Shown in pieces: positions 33,634-44,640 of a stretch of 64,000 bases of DNA. The notes beneath the pieces are model-generated. The model was not told where the DNA came from, searched no databases, and saw only the letters and a program-made list of their open reading frames with translations. Each line of letters opens with the position of its first letter. The stretch's first letter is position 1. Source of the DNA: Notamacropus eugenii (lineage: Eukaryota > Chordata > Mammalia > Diprotodontia > Macropodidae); contig NC_092872.1 in assembly GCF_028372415.1 (NCBI RefSeq), forward strand, positions 394,782,853 to 394,846,852. Reading direction: 5' to 3'. The translations under genes and the position numbers were made by a program.

Positions 33634-34158
33634 TAACTATTTGTTTTGATATAACAGAAATGGTCTAAATCTCTTTCTTTACAAAAAAAAATGAAAGGCA
33701 AAATTTTTGCACATGCTTAAAATGGTTTCATTTTTGAAAACATAAGTTTTTACTCTCACAATGAATATTTCTTCATCATAAACTCAACTATAAAGTCTGA
33801 ATAAATTTTTTCTTTTATCTGGAAGCTTTTATCCACAGCTTTCTTGGTCACAATATCTTCCTTTAATTATATAACTTAGATAACATTCTTCCTGCACTTC
33901 CTCCCCCTATTTTATAGAAGAGGATGGCAGGGGTGAAGTGCCTTACCCTTGATGATACAATTAGATAGTGGCAGAATACAGAGTAGAATATAGGGTCGTC
34001 AGTGTTTTTACCACTATCTTATGCTGGATTTTGTTAGTGTGTCCTTTCTCCTGTACTTTAAGAAGACTTTCCCCTTCTCAGAAAATTAAATGAAAAGGTA
34101 CCTTTTCCTCCTTATTCACTGTTTCCTTTTCAAATAGGGAATAGTAAAGATTAAACAT
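33634..34158. other. Unassigned sequence with a possible MIR trace
   Basis: No gene is seen. A weak antisense MIR-like trace lies at 33,905-34,010 ('ttttatagaagaggatggca', 'aagtgccttacccttgatga'). Confidence 0.45.
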
Positions 34159-34167
34159 TTAAAATTC
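34159..34167 (+). repeat. Left TSD of 7SL retrocopy
   Basis: The 9-mer 'ttaaaattc' recurs at 34,475-34,483. Confidence 0.75.
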
Positions 34168-34474
34168 CTTTTTCTTTTTCTTTATAAGGCTAGGTCTCTC
34201 CATCTTGTGCAGGCTGAAAGTGTAGTGCCTACTCACAGCCCCATTTCATGACAGCATTTAACCTCAGCTGACTCACTCCTCCCTAATCAGTCCCAGGGTA
34301 TATATGTGAGGGTGGGGGGAAGGAAGGTGGCTCATCCCACTGATGCCATACTTAGTGCAAACACCTGACTGGCAGAGCCCACTGCAGCTGAGAGCTCCCA
34401 AACTCAAGAGATCCCCCAGCTTCAGTCTCCTAAGGAGCAAGGATTATAGGCATGCACTCTTACATCTGACCCAA
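34168..34474 (-). pseudogene. 7SL (SRP) RNA retropseudogene, full length
   Basis: Read on the minus strand, the segment follows 7SL RNA from end to end. The 5' Alu-like domain contains 'gtgcatgcctataatccttg' and 'cttaggagactgaagctggg'. The S-domain is recognised by 'caggtgtttgcactaagtat' then 'ggcatca'. The 3' Alu-like part has 'gtgagtaggcactacacttt' then 'cagcctgcacaag'. A tail rich in A (34,168-34,186, seen as T on the plus strand) and a 9-bp TSD show L1-style retroposition. Because the S-domain is present, it is a 7SL copy and not an Alu or B1. About a fifth of positions differ from 7SL by eye, so it is old and not expected to work. 7SL is the RNA of the signal recognition particle. Confidence 0.9.
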
Positions 34475-34483
34475 TTAAAATTC
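34475..34483 (+). repeat. Right TSD of 7SL retrocopy
   Basis: Exact 9-bp copy of 34,159-34,167. Confidence 0.75.
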
Positions 34484-34689
34484 TATGAGTATGTCTAAAG
34501 CACCTACTATTTGTAAAGTACATGCCTTCTATGAGAAATGAATATTTCTCTCATATTTAATAACAAATTATTGTATTAGGACCAAAGTTATTCCCCTAAG
34601 AAATCAACCAGTGTGGGAAATCTCTCTTAAAGATTTACCCAAGCCAACGTGGAATGAGATAGTAAAAGAAATCCTTATTTTTAGCTAAT

Positions 34690-34711
34690 GGATATGTATA
34701 TACATATATAT

Positions 34712-34742
<31 letters not shown>

Positions 34743-34746
34743 CACA
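34690..34746 (+). repeat. (TA)n/TACA simple repeat
   Basis: TATG, TACA and perfect TA units. Confidence 0.9.
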
Positions 34747-34749
34747 TAT

Positions 34750-35085
34750 GAAAATGTTGATTCTCCCTATGATCAGGACAGGTAATATGGAAATTGATAT
34801 CTTTTTTACTAAGATTTGAGTGACCTAAGCCACATCCCACAAGGTATCCCACCCCCCACTGTGTTAGCCAATTAGAGGGGATTGGGCATCCCTCAGGAAC
34901 AGCTCCTCATTGAAGGGCATGTAGACTATGACCCCACCACCATTAGGGGTCTTTGGTCTAAGAGAGATATCCAAATGACCATCCTTTTATTAACAACCAG
35001 CTGGTTTTATTAGTAAAAAGACTGAATTACCCAGAAACTGTGTCTCTTGAACCTTTTTAGTCATCATACTTGTTAGAAAAAATTC
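34750..35085. other. Possible old LTR-like repeat
   Basis: The segment has a more even composition than its surroundings and a pattern I associate with old retroviral LTRs (for example 'ccaattagaggggattgggc' and 'ggtctttggtctaagagaga'). I can find no TSD, no clear TG...CA ends and no second copy in the window. The assignment is weak. Confidence 0.3.
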
Positions 35086-35806
35086 ACTTTATGCCAACTA
35101 CAATCCAATCAACTGATCATAAGAGATGCATTTGCTTGATGATGTGATTGGTTTTGTAGGGTATTTTGTGTTACCTCCCTTTGCCCCTTCCTTCTTCTGA
35201 ACTAGCTATGCTTTCTGCCTCTGAAGGGACTTCTCAGGATTCCTAAACAACTGCATTTCTGTCATATGGAGGCTGCATACTAATTACTAATCTGACAGGG
35301 TATAATAGCAATGTAAAGGCATCAGCAGAGGGGAAAAATGAGCAGAATATGCAATTATTTTATAAAAGCATTTCTTTCCTTGGGGGGAGAAATCTGCACA
35401 TTTGCCATCTGTGACAAAAGAGATGTTGAACTGCATAAGTGAATTACCCCCAACTCTGTACATGTGTCTGAGAAGCTGGATGAACTTGAAATGACATTAA
35501 GCAATCTGGTTATTGCAAGAAAAGACTAAGGTATTGAATGGCAAAGATACATTTTCTTCTTCTTCAAAGGACTATAGTAATTTACATTGAGAAATGAAAG
35601 ATGATATAAAGCAGAAATATAGACTTCTCTGGAAGTGTTTTGTTTGTATTGCATAAACCTTTCATTTTTCTTTACAATGTATAGGAACTGAAAACCTATT
35701 ATATACTGAAATGGGAAAAAATATACATTTAGCACTTTAGCCTAACAGAGTCTGTCACTATTAATAGATCATTTAAATTAGGAGTTTAATATTTTGACTA
35801 GATTGG
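35086..35806. other. Unassigned non-coding sequence
   Basis: No gene and no named repeat is recognised. Confidence 0.5.
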
Positions 35807-35807
35807 C

Positions 35808-36062
35808 AGGAGAAGAGAAGAGGAGGAAGGAGGAGGAGGAGGGAGGAAAAGGAACAGAAGGAGGGGAGAGGAGAGGAGGAGGAGGGTGGTAGAAGAAGAG
35901 AAAGGAGGAGGAGAGAAGAGGAAAACAAAAAAAAGGAGGAGTGAGGGAAGGGGAAAGGAGAAAGGAAGGAAAGAGAAGGAGTAGGATGGAGGAAGACAAG
36001 AAGGGAGAGGAGTGAAAAGGAGGGAGGAAGAGGAGTGAGAAGGAGAAAGAGGAGAAAGGGAC
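35808..36062 (+). repeat. Polypurine (GGA/GAA-rich) tract
   Basis: About 255 bases are almost all A and G, with irregular GGA, GAA and AGG units and a few C or T interruptions. The frames across it on the minus strand (Leu/Ser/Pro-rich) are artefacts. Confidence 0.93.
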
Positions 36063-37496
36063 AACAAACTATCATTTCTAGATATTCTATAAGAGTAGTA
36101 ATTTTCTAGGTCAGATAAAAACAAGTATTAATCAAATCTTTACAAGGAAATGTGGTCATTTAATTAACATATCAGACTTGTAACTGTAATTTCTACACAG
36201 CAGAAAATATAAACATGCTATGAAATTTTTTTGAAGTTTCAGAATTACAGTATAATTATTAGCAATGTGGAATCCTAAGTTCTATTCTATAACTTACTGT
36301 TGTCAAAAATTGGGAATTTGGGGAGGGCATCATATTAAATCTTTCCATTTTTATTAGTTTTTTATTTGTGAATCAGATTTTGAAAGTAAGAAAATTCTAA
36401 ATGGAATAATGCAGTTTATTATGACACATTTCATCACTCAAAGACTCATTCACTAGTGAATTTTAAAAATAAAAATGTTTATTCTAAAATGTATCTGATT
36501 CAGTATAATGGCTTCATATTCTTCTCTCCTTTTTTAAGGGAAAAAAACAACAACATTTTGGAGCAGAGTCATTCCCTGGAATCCTTACTTCCCTCTGTCT
36601 CAAAGCAGAGAATAACATTGACACATATATATGGGGCCATGAGTACAAAGAGGAAAAAAGTAGCTCTTGATTTCTGGGGATCTCTATTGTACTAGGGTCT
36701 ATACTTGTGTCTGACCCTATCTTTTTCAGACTACCTAACAGTTCTAAACAGCAAGCAACCTAGCTTCCCCCAAGTCTCATCTCACTCTGCTGAGACCTCC
36801 TAGCTGCTGCTATAATATAACAGCACACTCATGGAGCTAGCCTGATACATTTGCCAACATGTTGGAAGCAAACCCCTGTTTCAGTCAGCAACTGGAATCA
36901 ATTTCCCTCCCTTCTGTTCCCACATGAAGTCCCACATGGAGTTCCACAGACTGCTTCCCTGGCTAAGAGAGGACCTTCCTGGCAAAGTGCAAATTGATTA
37001 TGTGTGATGGGAAGATCCAAAACACTTTTGATAACCCTCTCAATTTTAATGTCATCAACCAATTAATGTGCCATGTTCAACAGGGACAAGAGATGGGACT
37101 GGAAAGTCAGCTACTTACAGTTCCAAAGTCAAGATATAACTTTTAATAGGATTATCTCAATGGACTATTTTTTTGGGGGGGGATGACTACCCACCAATGT
37201 ATTATGATTATTACTCAATAGTATTCTTTTGTTGTTTTGCTTTTATACAACTTTCATTTCTCAACGTATTTCTCCCTGCTTCTCTTGGAAAGTGAGAGAA
37301 TAAATGGAAAGCACTTTAGCAAAACTATCTAATACACTGATCAGTTCTGATATGGGCATCCATTTCTGCAAAGAAGGGAGCAAATTGCTTTACATATCCT
37401 AAACATTTTCAAATATTGACATATTAATTAGAGACATCAAGTTACTTAATTGTGTGTAGAAATATTTTACTACTGTTTTAAACAGGAATTTAATTT
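36063..37496. other. Unassigned non-coding sequence
   Basis: No gene and no named repeat is recognised in about 1.4 kb. A short G run lies at 37,174-37,182. Confidence 0.5.
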
Positions 37497-37562
37497 CATA
37501 TATGTAACATACACACACATATATGTATATATGTATATGTGTGTGTGTATATATATATATAT
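37497..37562 (+). repeat. TA/CA/TG simple repeat
   Basis: Imperfect ACAC, TATG and TGTG units ending in perfect TA. Confidence 0.9.
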
Positions 37563-37729
37563 TCTAAAATAGAACATGCTGTTAATATATAGAATTTAAA
37601 AACCCTAACCTGGAAAAAGACCTACACATGCATCTAATTAACTTCTCACCCATGGCTAAAGTACCTTCTACAAAACTCCTGAGGGGTAGCCATCAGTCAA
37701 AAGGTCCTTTGAGTCAAAATATCCTGTTT

Positions 37730-37805
37730 CGTTGAATCAGTCAAGAAGTTAGCAAATATTTATTAAATGCCTTCTGTGTGCCAGGGAACTCACTAAATAA
37801 TCATT
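37730..37805 (+). mobile_element. L2-type fragment
   Basis: It has 'gcaaatatttattaaatgcc' followed by 'ttctgtgtgccagggaac', the conserved L2 block. Confidence 0.75.
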
Positions 37806-38009
37806 TCTAATTGTTAGAAGTCTCTTAATTATAAGATGTTTAATTTTGCCTTTTTCTAGCCTCTAACCATTTTTTCCAATATTTACCTCCACAAAAGGTA
37901 CACAGAAAAATTTTAATCCTTTCTCCATGAGACAGTCCTTCAAGATATCAAATTGTTATATTTTGATTTAGAATTGACATAATTCACTCTCACTGGGAAC
38001 TTTCTTATA
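37806..38009. other. Unassigned non-coding sequence
   Basis: Nothing recognised. Confidence 0.4.
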
Positions 38010-38440
38010 TATCAAAATCCAATCCAATCCATTGCAATAAACCTTTATTAAATATTTAGACCGTGCTAGGCATTGTGCTAATTTCTGGGTGCATAATTAC
38101 TGAAAAGAAAAATATTCCCTACCCTTAAGGAGCTCACAGTCTAATGTGGGGGAGAGAAAACATACAGAAGGAGGAAGGAAAATAGAGATAGTGCTGGGGT
38201 GAACACTTTAGGGTACCATGTTGGGAGGTATCTTATTTTGTGGGAAACCAGGGAGGACAGCAGATGCAGTGGAGGTATCTGGGAGTCTAATTTCTGCCCT
38301 GTGTAAAGGAAGGCATTGAGAGAAGTTAATACTCTACCCTCCAATCTGAGGGGAGAGGAAGCTGAGGGAAGTAGTATCAATCAAGTCTTGAATTAGCAGC
38401 ATGATGGTGAGATTAGAAGTGAGGAGCTGATCTAAGGGGA
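38010..38440 (+). mobile_element. L2-type fragment, longer
   Basis: It starts with 'aacctttattaaatatttag', then 'ccgtgctaggcattgtgcta', then 'cccttaaggagctcacagtc' and 'taatgtgggggaga'. The part after 38,200 is less certain. Confidence 0.72.
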
Positions 38441-38619
38441 AAAAATCATCATAAATCTCCAAGAACTTGTCAACATTAGGGACTATATGGATGAATTTTT
38501 TGTTGCATTTACCTCTCTGAAACACTATTAGTCACATATTTGTGGAATCTATTATGGAAATGATATAGAGATAACTATGCTGAAAAGTGGGACATCCTCT
38601 TTTCAACATGTAAACCTTT

Positions 38620-38815
38620 GCATATGCTTCCAGTCTTTGCATAAATTGGTATATATTACCTTCATCTTATTAGCTAATTAGCTGTTTACTCAGGTATAAG
38701 AACATAAGCTCCATTAGCACTCGTGTTATGTCTTATTTCTCCTGGTATCCTTCACAGCTAAGATAGTACCCTGTATATAGAATGGATCTACTGATCTATA
38801 AACATTTGTTGCACA
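38620..38815 (+). mobile_element. L2 3' end relic
   Basis: It has 'ggtataagaacataagctcc', then 'tatttctcctggtatccttc', then 'aacatttgttgcacaaatgg'. Confidence 0.65.
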
Positions 38816-38828
38816 AATGGATGAGTGT

Positions 38829-38844
38829 GGATGGACAGATGGAC

Positions 38845-38878
<34 letters not shown>

Positions 38879-38880
38879 AT
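38829..38880 (+). repeat. (GGAT)n with GGAC variants
   Basis: Four-base units GGAC/GGAT, perfect GGAT at the right end. Confidence 0.95.
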
Positions 38881-39660
38881 ACAAACAAATTTTTACCAAC
38901 TACAAATTTAAATTCAACTACATTCCATAAATCATATCTGTAAAGACATTTGTATTATTATCTTTGTTTAGATTTGTTTAGTTAGGCATATGACATACCT
39001 ATACAAAAAGAAAATCCTATGTGAATTTTGAACGCATATGACATTTTTATAGTAATACTTGGAGTTGCCAATTAATTTGCTTAGAATTAGGGAAGTAGTG
39101 ATGTTCTATAAGTTAATTTGCATGCAAATAAATGCATGGTTTATTGTGTGCTTATGAGGTTTGAAATTTGGCTCACACATGCTCTTTGTGAGCAAAGATG
39201 GTTTGGGGAATGCTAGTACTTGCCGATTCTGTCAATGTCATGGCAGATGTCGTACCTTGAGGTTAATATCTGACTTGTTTTAAATTCATGTGGGAAATTT
39301 GAAAAGTTCCATTTCCTATCTTGAAAATCAATGGAAACTTAATCAGAGCTACTAAAAACAAGTCCCAGTTCTTGTGTAACAGAGAAAGTAAACAAGCTAC
39401 AAAATTAAAAGTGACAGAATTCTTTATGTGAAGGACATAGTGCATTCCTCCAACTAGGTGTCAGCTCTGCTGTTTGTAACAGGAGCTTCCCATCTGAATA
39501 GAACAGAAGAATCCCCATCTGTTCATTTCTGTCCCTAGGGACAGAGAGCACCTTGAAGGTGTCACAGAAACTTCAACATTACATAAAAATGGTGATTCAA
39601 ATCATTTGGTTTAAATTAAGCAAATAATTTGGATGCCAGTGAAAAACCACATTAGGGATG
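38881..39660. other. Unassigned non-coding sequence
   Basis: No gene and no named repeat is recognised. Confidence 0.5.
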
Positions 39661-39664
39661 ATCA

Positions 39665-39830
39665 TTCAGCCTTATACTCTCAAAATTTAAATTCAATAAA
39701 CATGCATTCACTACTTAACTATGTCCAAAGCACTGTGTTAGGCACTGAGAATTCCAAGATTTTTAATGACACAGTCTTCTCATTCAAGGAACCTATAATC
39801 TAATGGGGCTGGGTTGGGTGTGGGAGTGTT
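39665..39830 (+). mobile_element. L2-type fragment
   Basis: It has 'ccaaagcactgtgttaggca', then 'ctcattcaaggaacctataa', then 'tctaatggggctgg'. Confidence 0.72.
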
Positions 39831-39949
39831 TAACATGAGCATGTTCACATCATTGAAGGAAATAACCTCTGCTATGAGAAATTTGAAGAGAGATCTTTTT
39901 ATTTTTTCATTTGAGGAGGAGGATGCACAGAAGGGACACTTATGAACAT

Positions 39950-40130
39950 TTGGAAAGTCACTTAGAGGTCATTTAGTTTAAACTCCTCTTCATTTTGCAG
40001 ACAGGAAAAGTGAGGCCATGAGAAGAGAAATAACTTTCTCAAAATCATGCTTTCAATAGTGGTTGAAGCGACTTTTGAATCTAAGTTGTCTCACCTCAAA
40101 TCCAGGGATATTTCCATTATGTCACGTTAT
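39950..40130 (-). mobile_element. MIR3-type SINE
   Basis: Antisense landmarks are 'cttagaggtcatttagttta', 'cattttgcagacaggaaaag' and 'gcgacttttgaatctaagtt'. Confidence 0.78.
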
Positions 40131-40504
40131 TTTTAGGGAGGACATTTAGTCCTTTAAAGAAGGAATTAGAACTCGTAGAGATATCAGTTTCAAATATGGG
40201 GGTTGGCTTGAAAAAAAGGCAACAAGGTGTGGGACAGGGTTCCAAATGAGAAGAGAGAGAAGAGTCCAGTTCTTCTAATGTATATAATACATAAAAAGGA
40301 ATAATATCACATAAGAGTGTATGACTAGGTTTGGAAAAGATTGTGTAGGGTTCTTCACCTGGTATCAATGCATTTTAAGGGGGTCTGGAAACTTGAAATT
40401 TATATTTTAATAAGTAAATGCCAATATAACTGGTTTCCTTTGTAATTATATGATTTTATTTTATTATATTGACAACATTTTGTGAAGGGGTTAAATCTAT
40501 CAGC
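40131..40504. other. Unassigned non-coding sequence
   Basis: Nothing recognised. An 83-codon minus-strand frame at 40,117-40,368 has no motif. Confidence 0.45.
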
Positions 40505-40890
40505 CTATAACTGTCCCCCTTGTTATTCCTCCCACGACACACTCCATGCCCTTGTCCATGACTTTGTATTAGCTGTTGGAATGCAATCCCTCTTTATCTG
40601 CTCCTCAAATCCCTAGGTCCCTTCAAAGTACACCCTGAGTACAGTCTTCAACATGAGGCTCTTCCTGATCTTTCTCTTCCTCTTCAGATGCTATTACACC
40701 CTATCCCCAAAAAGATGCAGCTTTATATGTGCATGTAGATATAGTGACACATCAGGGTGTATTGTAAATGCCTTGAAGACAAGGAAAATTTCATTTTATT
40801 TTTTGTAATTCCTAGTCTCCAGCACAGAGTCTGAAACACTGAAGGCTATTAGTAGATGCCTGCTGGTTGCTTGATTAATTGAATATATCC
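40505..40890 (+). mobile_element. L2 3' region relic
   Basis: It runs through a C/T-rich upstream part, 'tgaggctcttcctgatcttt', 'tgtaaatgccttgaagacaa' and 'ctccagcacagagtctgaaa', the L2 3' order. Confidence 0.75.
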
Positions 40891-41879
40891 TTTAAAATCT
40901 CCTATCAATCTTAAAGTGGAATTGTCCATTTTGGTTTTTTGCTTCTCTCCTCATGCTTACTCTAGTGGATTTTATGTTATCTTCTCCATCTAGGCTATCT
41001 TTTTAACTTGAACATACTTGTATAAAATAGTTTCAGGAAGGAGTGGGTGGGAGACCCTTCTTATGTTGAATTCTGAGGCCTTCTGCAGTCCAAGAATGGA
41101 ACTGGTCACCAATATTCAGTAAATTCTCTATGAAGTTTATATCTAATGATCTGATTATTCAGAACTGTGCAACATATCTGGGAGGCCTACCTGAATCAGA
41201 ATTTTCCTCATATTATGCTTTTATGATTATATGGCCGGTATTCATTCTTACATTTCTGTTATTTTTATTTTAGTTCATAAATGATTTCATTGGTGAGGGA
41301 AACTCAAGATAAGAAAAATGCAACTACCAATGCAGGTCTGCAACTTGTCTGTAAATTTTAGTCTTAGAGAATTAGCTGGGAGTTAATTAACTTACCCAGG
41401 TCACTCTACAAGTACATATCAGAGGGGGGGATACTTGAAACCTAGTTTATTCACTAACTATGTTATTTCTTACCTATTTCAGACCTATGTATTTTAGATA
41501 GATATCTATGTAGGTATACAATTACAGACATAAACTCGGAAAGCCCCTTAAGTACTAATTTATCATCATATGTTATTTGTGGACCATAATAGTGGTAAAG
41601 GGAATATTCCTGGTTAAAGAAGATATTTCTATTGACATATTAAATAGGTTGGTTGGGGTGGAAGTTGGGGAGGTAAAGTTTCTATTTTCCTTACTATTAT
41701 ATAGCCGGATGCTTTAAGTAAGAATATTTCATGTCATAGTAATTTTTTAAACTAGTTGGGCTACATCCTATGAGTGAATCTGTTCTATTTTAAAAGATTC
41801 TGAGACTGGATGCTACTACTCTGAATCTCTTCCTAATCACCATGTTGTAATTTTAATTATACACATAGTGTTCATGAGA
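40891..41879. other. Unassigned non-coding sequence
   Basis: No gene and no named repeat is recognised. Confidence 0.5.
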
Positions 41880-42100
41880 GGCAGTTTCATAGAATATAGA
41901 TAGCTGGCCCTCAAACCAGGGACATACCCGGGCTGAATTCCCACCTCTGATACATATTGGCTATGTGTCTCTTGTCAAGCCAATGCCCTAGGAAAATCTC
42001 TAAGACTAATTTGTAGAGGTGTTAGCCCTGAATTGGGGATTTCCTTGTATTAATTGATTCACAGGTCCAACTGCTAATACAAAGTCATGGAAAAAGGTAC
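41880..42100 (+). mobile_element. tRNA-headed CORE-SINE, second subfamily
   Basis: It has 'ctgaattcccacctctgata', 'ggctatgtgtctcttgtcaa', then 'ctctaagactaatttgtaga' and a tail with 'gattcacaggtccaactgct'. It is the sense counterpart of the copies at 23.7 and 46.4 kb. Confidence 0.75.
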
Positions 42101-42812
42101 GGAGTATGGCATGGGAGGAACAACAAGAGGGACACTTATTGGCTGATGGACTTAACCCCTTCACAAAATGTTGTTAAAATAATAAAATAAAATCATAGAA
42201 TTACAAAGGTAATCACAGGTCAAGAGCCATTAAAACAGTGAGACTGAAAAAACCAAAGCTGAGGATGTGACAAGATAGAAGTTGAGGATTAGGAGGGAGG
42301 GAGAACTAAAATCAGTTTAAGGATCGAAGAAACTATATTAACACAAAAACAAACAAACAGAGGAAACATGGAAAATGTTAATGGCAAAGGCAAAAGTAGA
42401 TTGCTTTAACCCCCAATTTTTCTAATCTCACATGCCATCACTTTGTGATGTTCACCCATTTAAATCTATTCACTGAACTGTTAAATTCTTTACAAATCTA
42501 ATTTGATGAAATGCCTTGGCAAGGTAGGCAAACATCTGTGTTGGCAAATATCACATCTATGAGAAGAGGCAACTTCAGAGGATCTATCAGTCTGGTAAAG
42601 AGGAATCTAGGAGAAAGCATTTTCACATTAAAAAATCAGGAACAATTTTAAGTCCTTCTTTGACTATTCTTTGTGTCTTCCAGAAATACTTCAATACTCA
42701 TCGTTGCTGTAGAATTCAATATATGGTCTTCTTAAAAAGAAAATCATGTGTTTCATATTCATTTCAATCTAACCAACTTTTATTAACAACTTACTATGAA
42801 AAAGAGAATATC
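42101..42812. other. Unassigned non-coding sequence
   Basis: No gene and no named repeat is recognised. Confidence 0.5.
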
Positions 42813-43052
42813 AAGGAACAGTGGATAGATTCCAGATCTGAAATCAAGAAGACAAATCTTCATGAATTCAAATCTGGTGTCAGATACTTAGCTGGATGAC
42901 CCTGTCCCAAGTCACTTAAACTTGTTTGCCTCAGTTTCCTTGTCTAAAAATGAGCTGGAGAAGGAAATGACTAACCACATTAGTATCTTTGACAAGAAGG
43001 CCCCAAATGGGATCACAAAGAGTCAGATATGACGTAAAAAAGCTAACAATAC
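42813..43052 (+). mobile_element. tRNA-headed CORE-SINE (marsupial type)
   Basis: It has 'ggaacagtggatagattcca', 'tcacttaaacttgtttgcct', 'cagtttccttgtctaaaaat' and the tail 'tatctttgacaagaaggccc'. Confidence 0.9.
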
Positions 43053-43054
43053 TA

Positions 43055-43215
43055 TGTGAAAAACAAGATTTTTGGATGCTAGGAATACAGTGTCTCTGAA
43101 CCTAATTGTATGACCTTGCATAAGTCACTTAAACATGTATGAATTTCCTCATTTGTAAAATCAAGGTTTAAAGTAGATAGTCTTTCAGCACCCCCCCCTT
43201 TAGATCTATGAGTCT
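43055..43215 (+). mobile_element. MIR3-type SINE fragment
   Basis: It has 'atgaccttgcataagtcact', 'ttcctcatttgtaaaatcaa' and a tail 'ctttagatctatgagtctgc'. Confidence 0.75.
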
Positions 43216-43324
43216 GCCTTCAAGCAGCTTATTGTTTATTGGGGAGGAAAATGTGAGTATATACAATTTATCACATAGACTGAGATAGCAGGAACTCTCT
43301 TGTCACTTAGATTTTCTTTTTCTA

Positions 43325-43510
43325 CTAACATTTATATAGAATTTTAAGGTTTGCAAATAACTTTTCATACTATTCTAATTTGATCCTTATAACAATATTG
43401 TCATTATTTCCACCATTTTAGAAATAAGGAGAGAGATTATAAGACTAACCCAGAATTACACAGCTGTGAAATGAAAGAGGTAGGACTCTAGCCCATGCCA
43501 TTCTGATTCT
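43325..43510 (-). mobile_element. MIR-type CORE-SINE relic
   Basis: Antisense 'catttatatagaattttaag', then 'gaattacacagctgtgaaat', then 'gtaggactctagcccatgcc'. Confidence 0.78.
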
Positions 43511-43604
43511 AGGTTTAGAAAACATAAATCTCTTTTATAAAGACAAAACTAAAAACAGCTGAAATGTATTAGAGAGGCCACATGGTATAGTGAAACTTAT
43601 GTTT

Positions 43605-44003
43605 TACATTCTCTTCTATTTTTCCTATTTTTTATCTTGTTTGTTTTAATTTCTTCATCTCTTATACCTTTGCTGACTTCCCCTTGCCCAATTCTTAAGG
43701 AATTGTCAAGGAGTCATTTTCTTCCTTAAGATTCTGAATCTCCTCTTCTAATTGGTTGACTTTCTTGTCATAATCTTGTTTTTCTTGTATTATTCTTATT
43801 TTTTTTTAATTTTTCCTCACTGTCTCTCATTTGATTTTTAAAGTCTTTTTTTAAGTTCTTCAATGAATTCTTTTTGGGCAGGGAACCATTTGACATTACT
43901 CTTTGGAGTAGAAGAGGGTTTCTTTGTTTCAGTATCCTCCTCTGAAGATGAACTCTTGACAGTTGTTCCCTATGGTTGGATTCTTTCTCCTTTCTCTGTT
44001 GTG
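43605..44003 (-). mobile_element. L1 ORF1 N-terminal region, antisense
   Basis: On the minus strand it encodes, through frameshifts, the L1 ORF1 coiled coil, with 'EFIEELKK' and 'QLEEEIQNLKEENDSL'. This parallels the ORF1 at 1,502-1,912. It is the 3' portion of an antisense L1 whose 5' UTR lies at 44.64-45.29 kb, with an LTR-like insert between. Confidence 0.8.
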
Positions 44004-44640
44004 AGGGTTACAAGACCCTTACCCAAAATTAAAAAATAAAAATAAAGAGGCTTCTCGAGATAAGAACAGAAAGTATTTTATTCAATTCTTGGGAGAAAGA
44101 GGTATCCTTCCACCAGGATGGGACTAGTGGAAGGAGGCAGTTTACGGAGACAAAGCACCATCATATATCCTAAAGCAGAGAATCCCGCCTCTTCCCCCCT
44201 CTCCCCCACTATCCTACTTCTCCGTTGGCTGGGAGGCAGGCTTACAGCCTAAGGGAGAAAAGCTAGACAAGATCCCTGGGAAATCAGGTAACCAGGATCC
44301 ACCTATCCAAACACACTTCCTCATATAATACTATTCTACAAATAAAGTAAAAAGGAAGGGATGAGGAGAAGAGGGAACTGCTGATGTGGCAATAGTATCA
44401 AACAAAGAGATATTTGATTAACTTCCATGTTTCCACTACAGTCCGTTATGTCCTTGTTTGGTAAAATACCAGTGCTCAGGTAGCACTATCACAGAGAGAA
44501 GGCAGGGTAAGGGCCCTAACTGCCCACAAGCCCTGGATTCCTGGAAATCAGGCATCCAGAGAGAGGCCTTATGGAATAGAAATTTTATTTAGAAAATACA
44601 ATATTCCCCTTATTTATTATGAGAAGTCTTCTCAATGTCC
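44004..44640 (-). mobile_element. LTR-like insert inside antisense L1
   Basis: This segment interrupts the 5' part of an antisense L1. On the minus strand it runs from a possible TG start near 44,640 to a possible CA end near 44,004, and it has AATAAA at about 44,078-44,083, fitting an LTR layout. I could not find a convincing TSD, so the ends and class stay open. A near-perfect 15-nt palindrome, 'tgagaagtcttctca', lies at about 44,621-44,635. Confidence 0.5.

Noticed and set aside
34168..34474. An Alu-like SINE or an active 7SL gene
   Set aside because: The S-domain is present, which Alu lacks. Many substitutions, a poly-A tail and TSDs exclude an active gene copy.
35773..36124. Leu/Ser/Pro-rich minus-strand frames up to 108 codons
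   Set aside because: They read through the polypurine tract.
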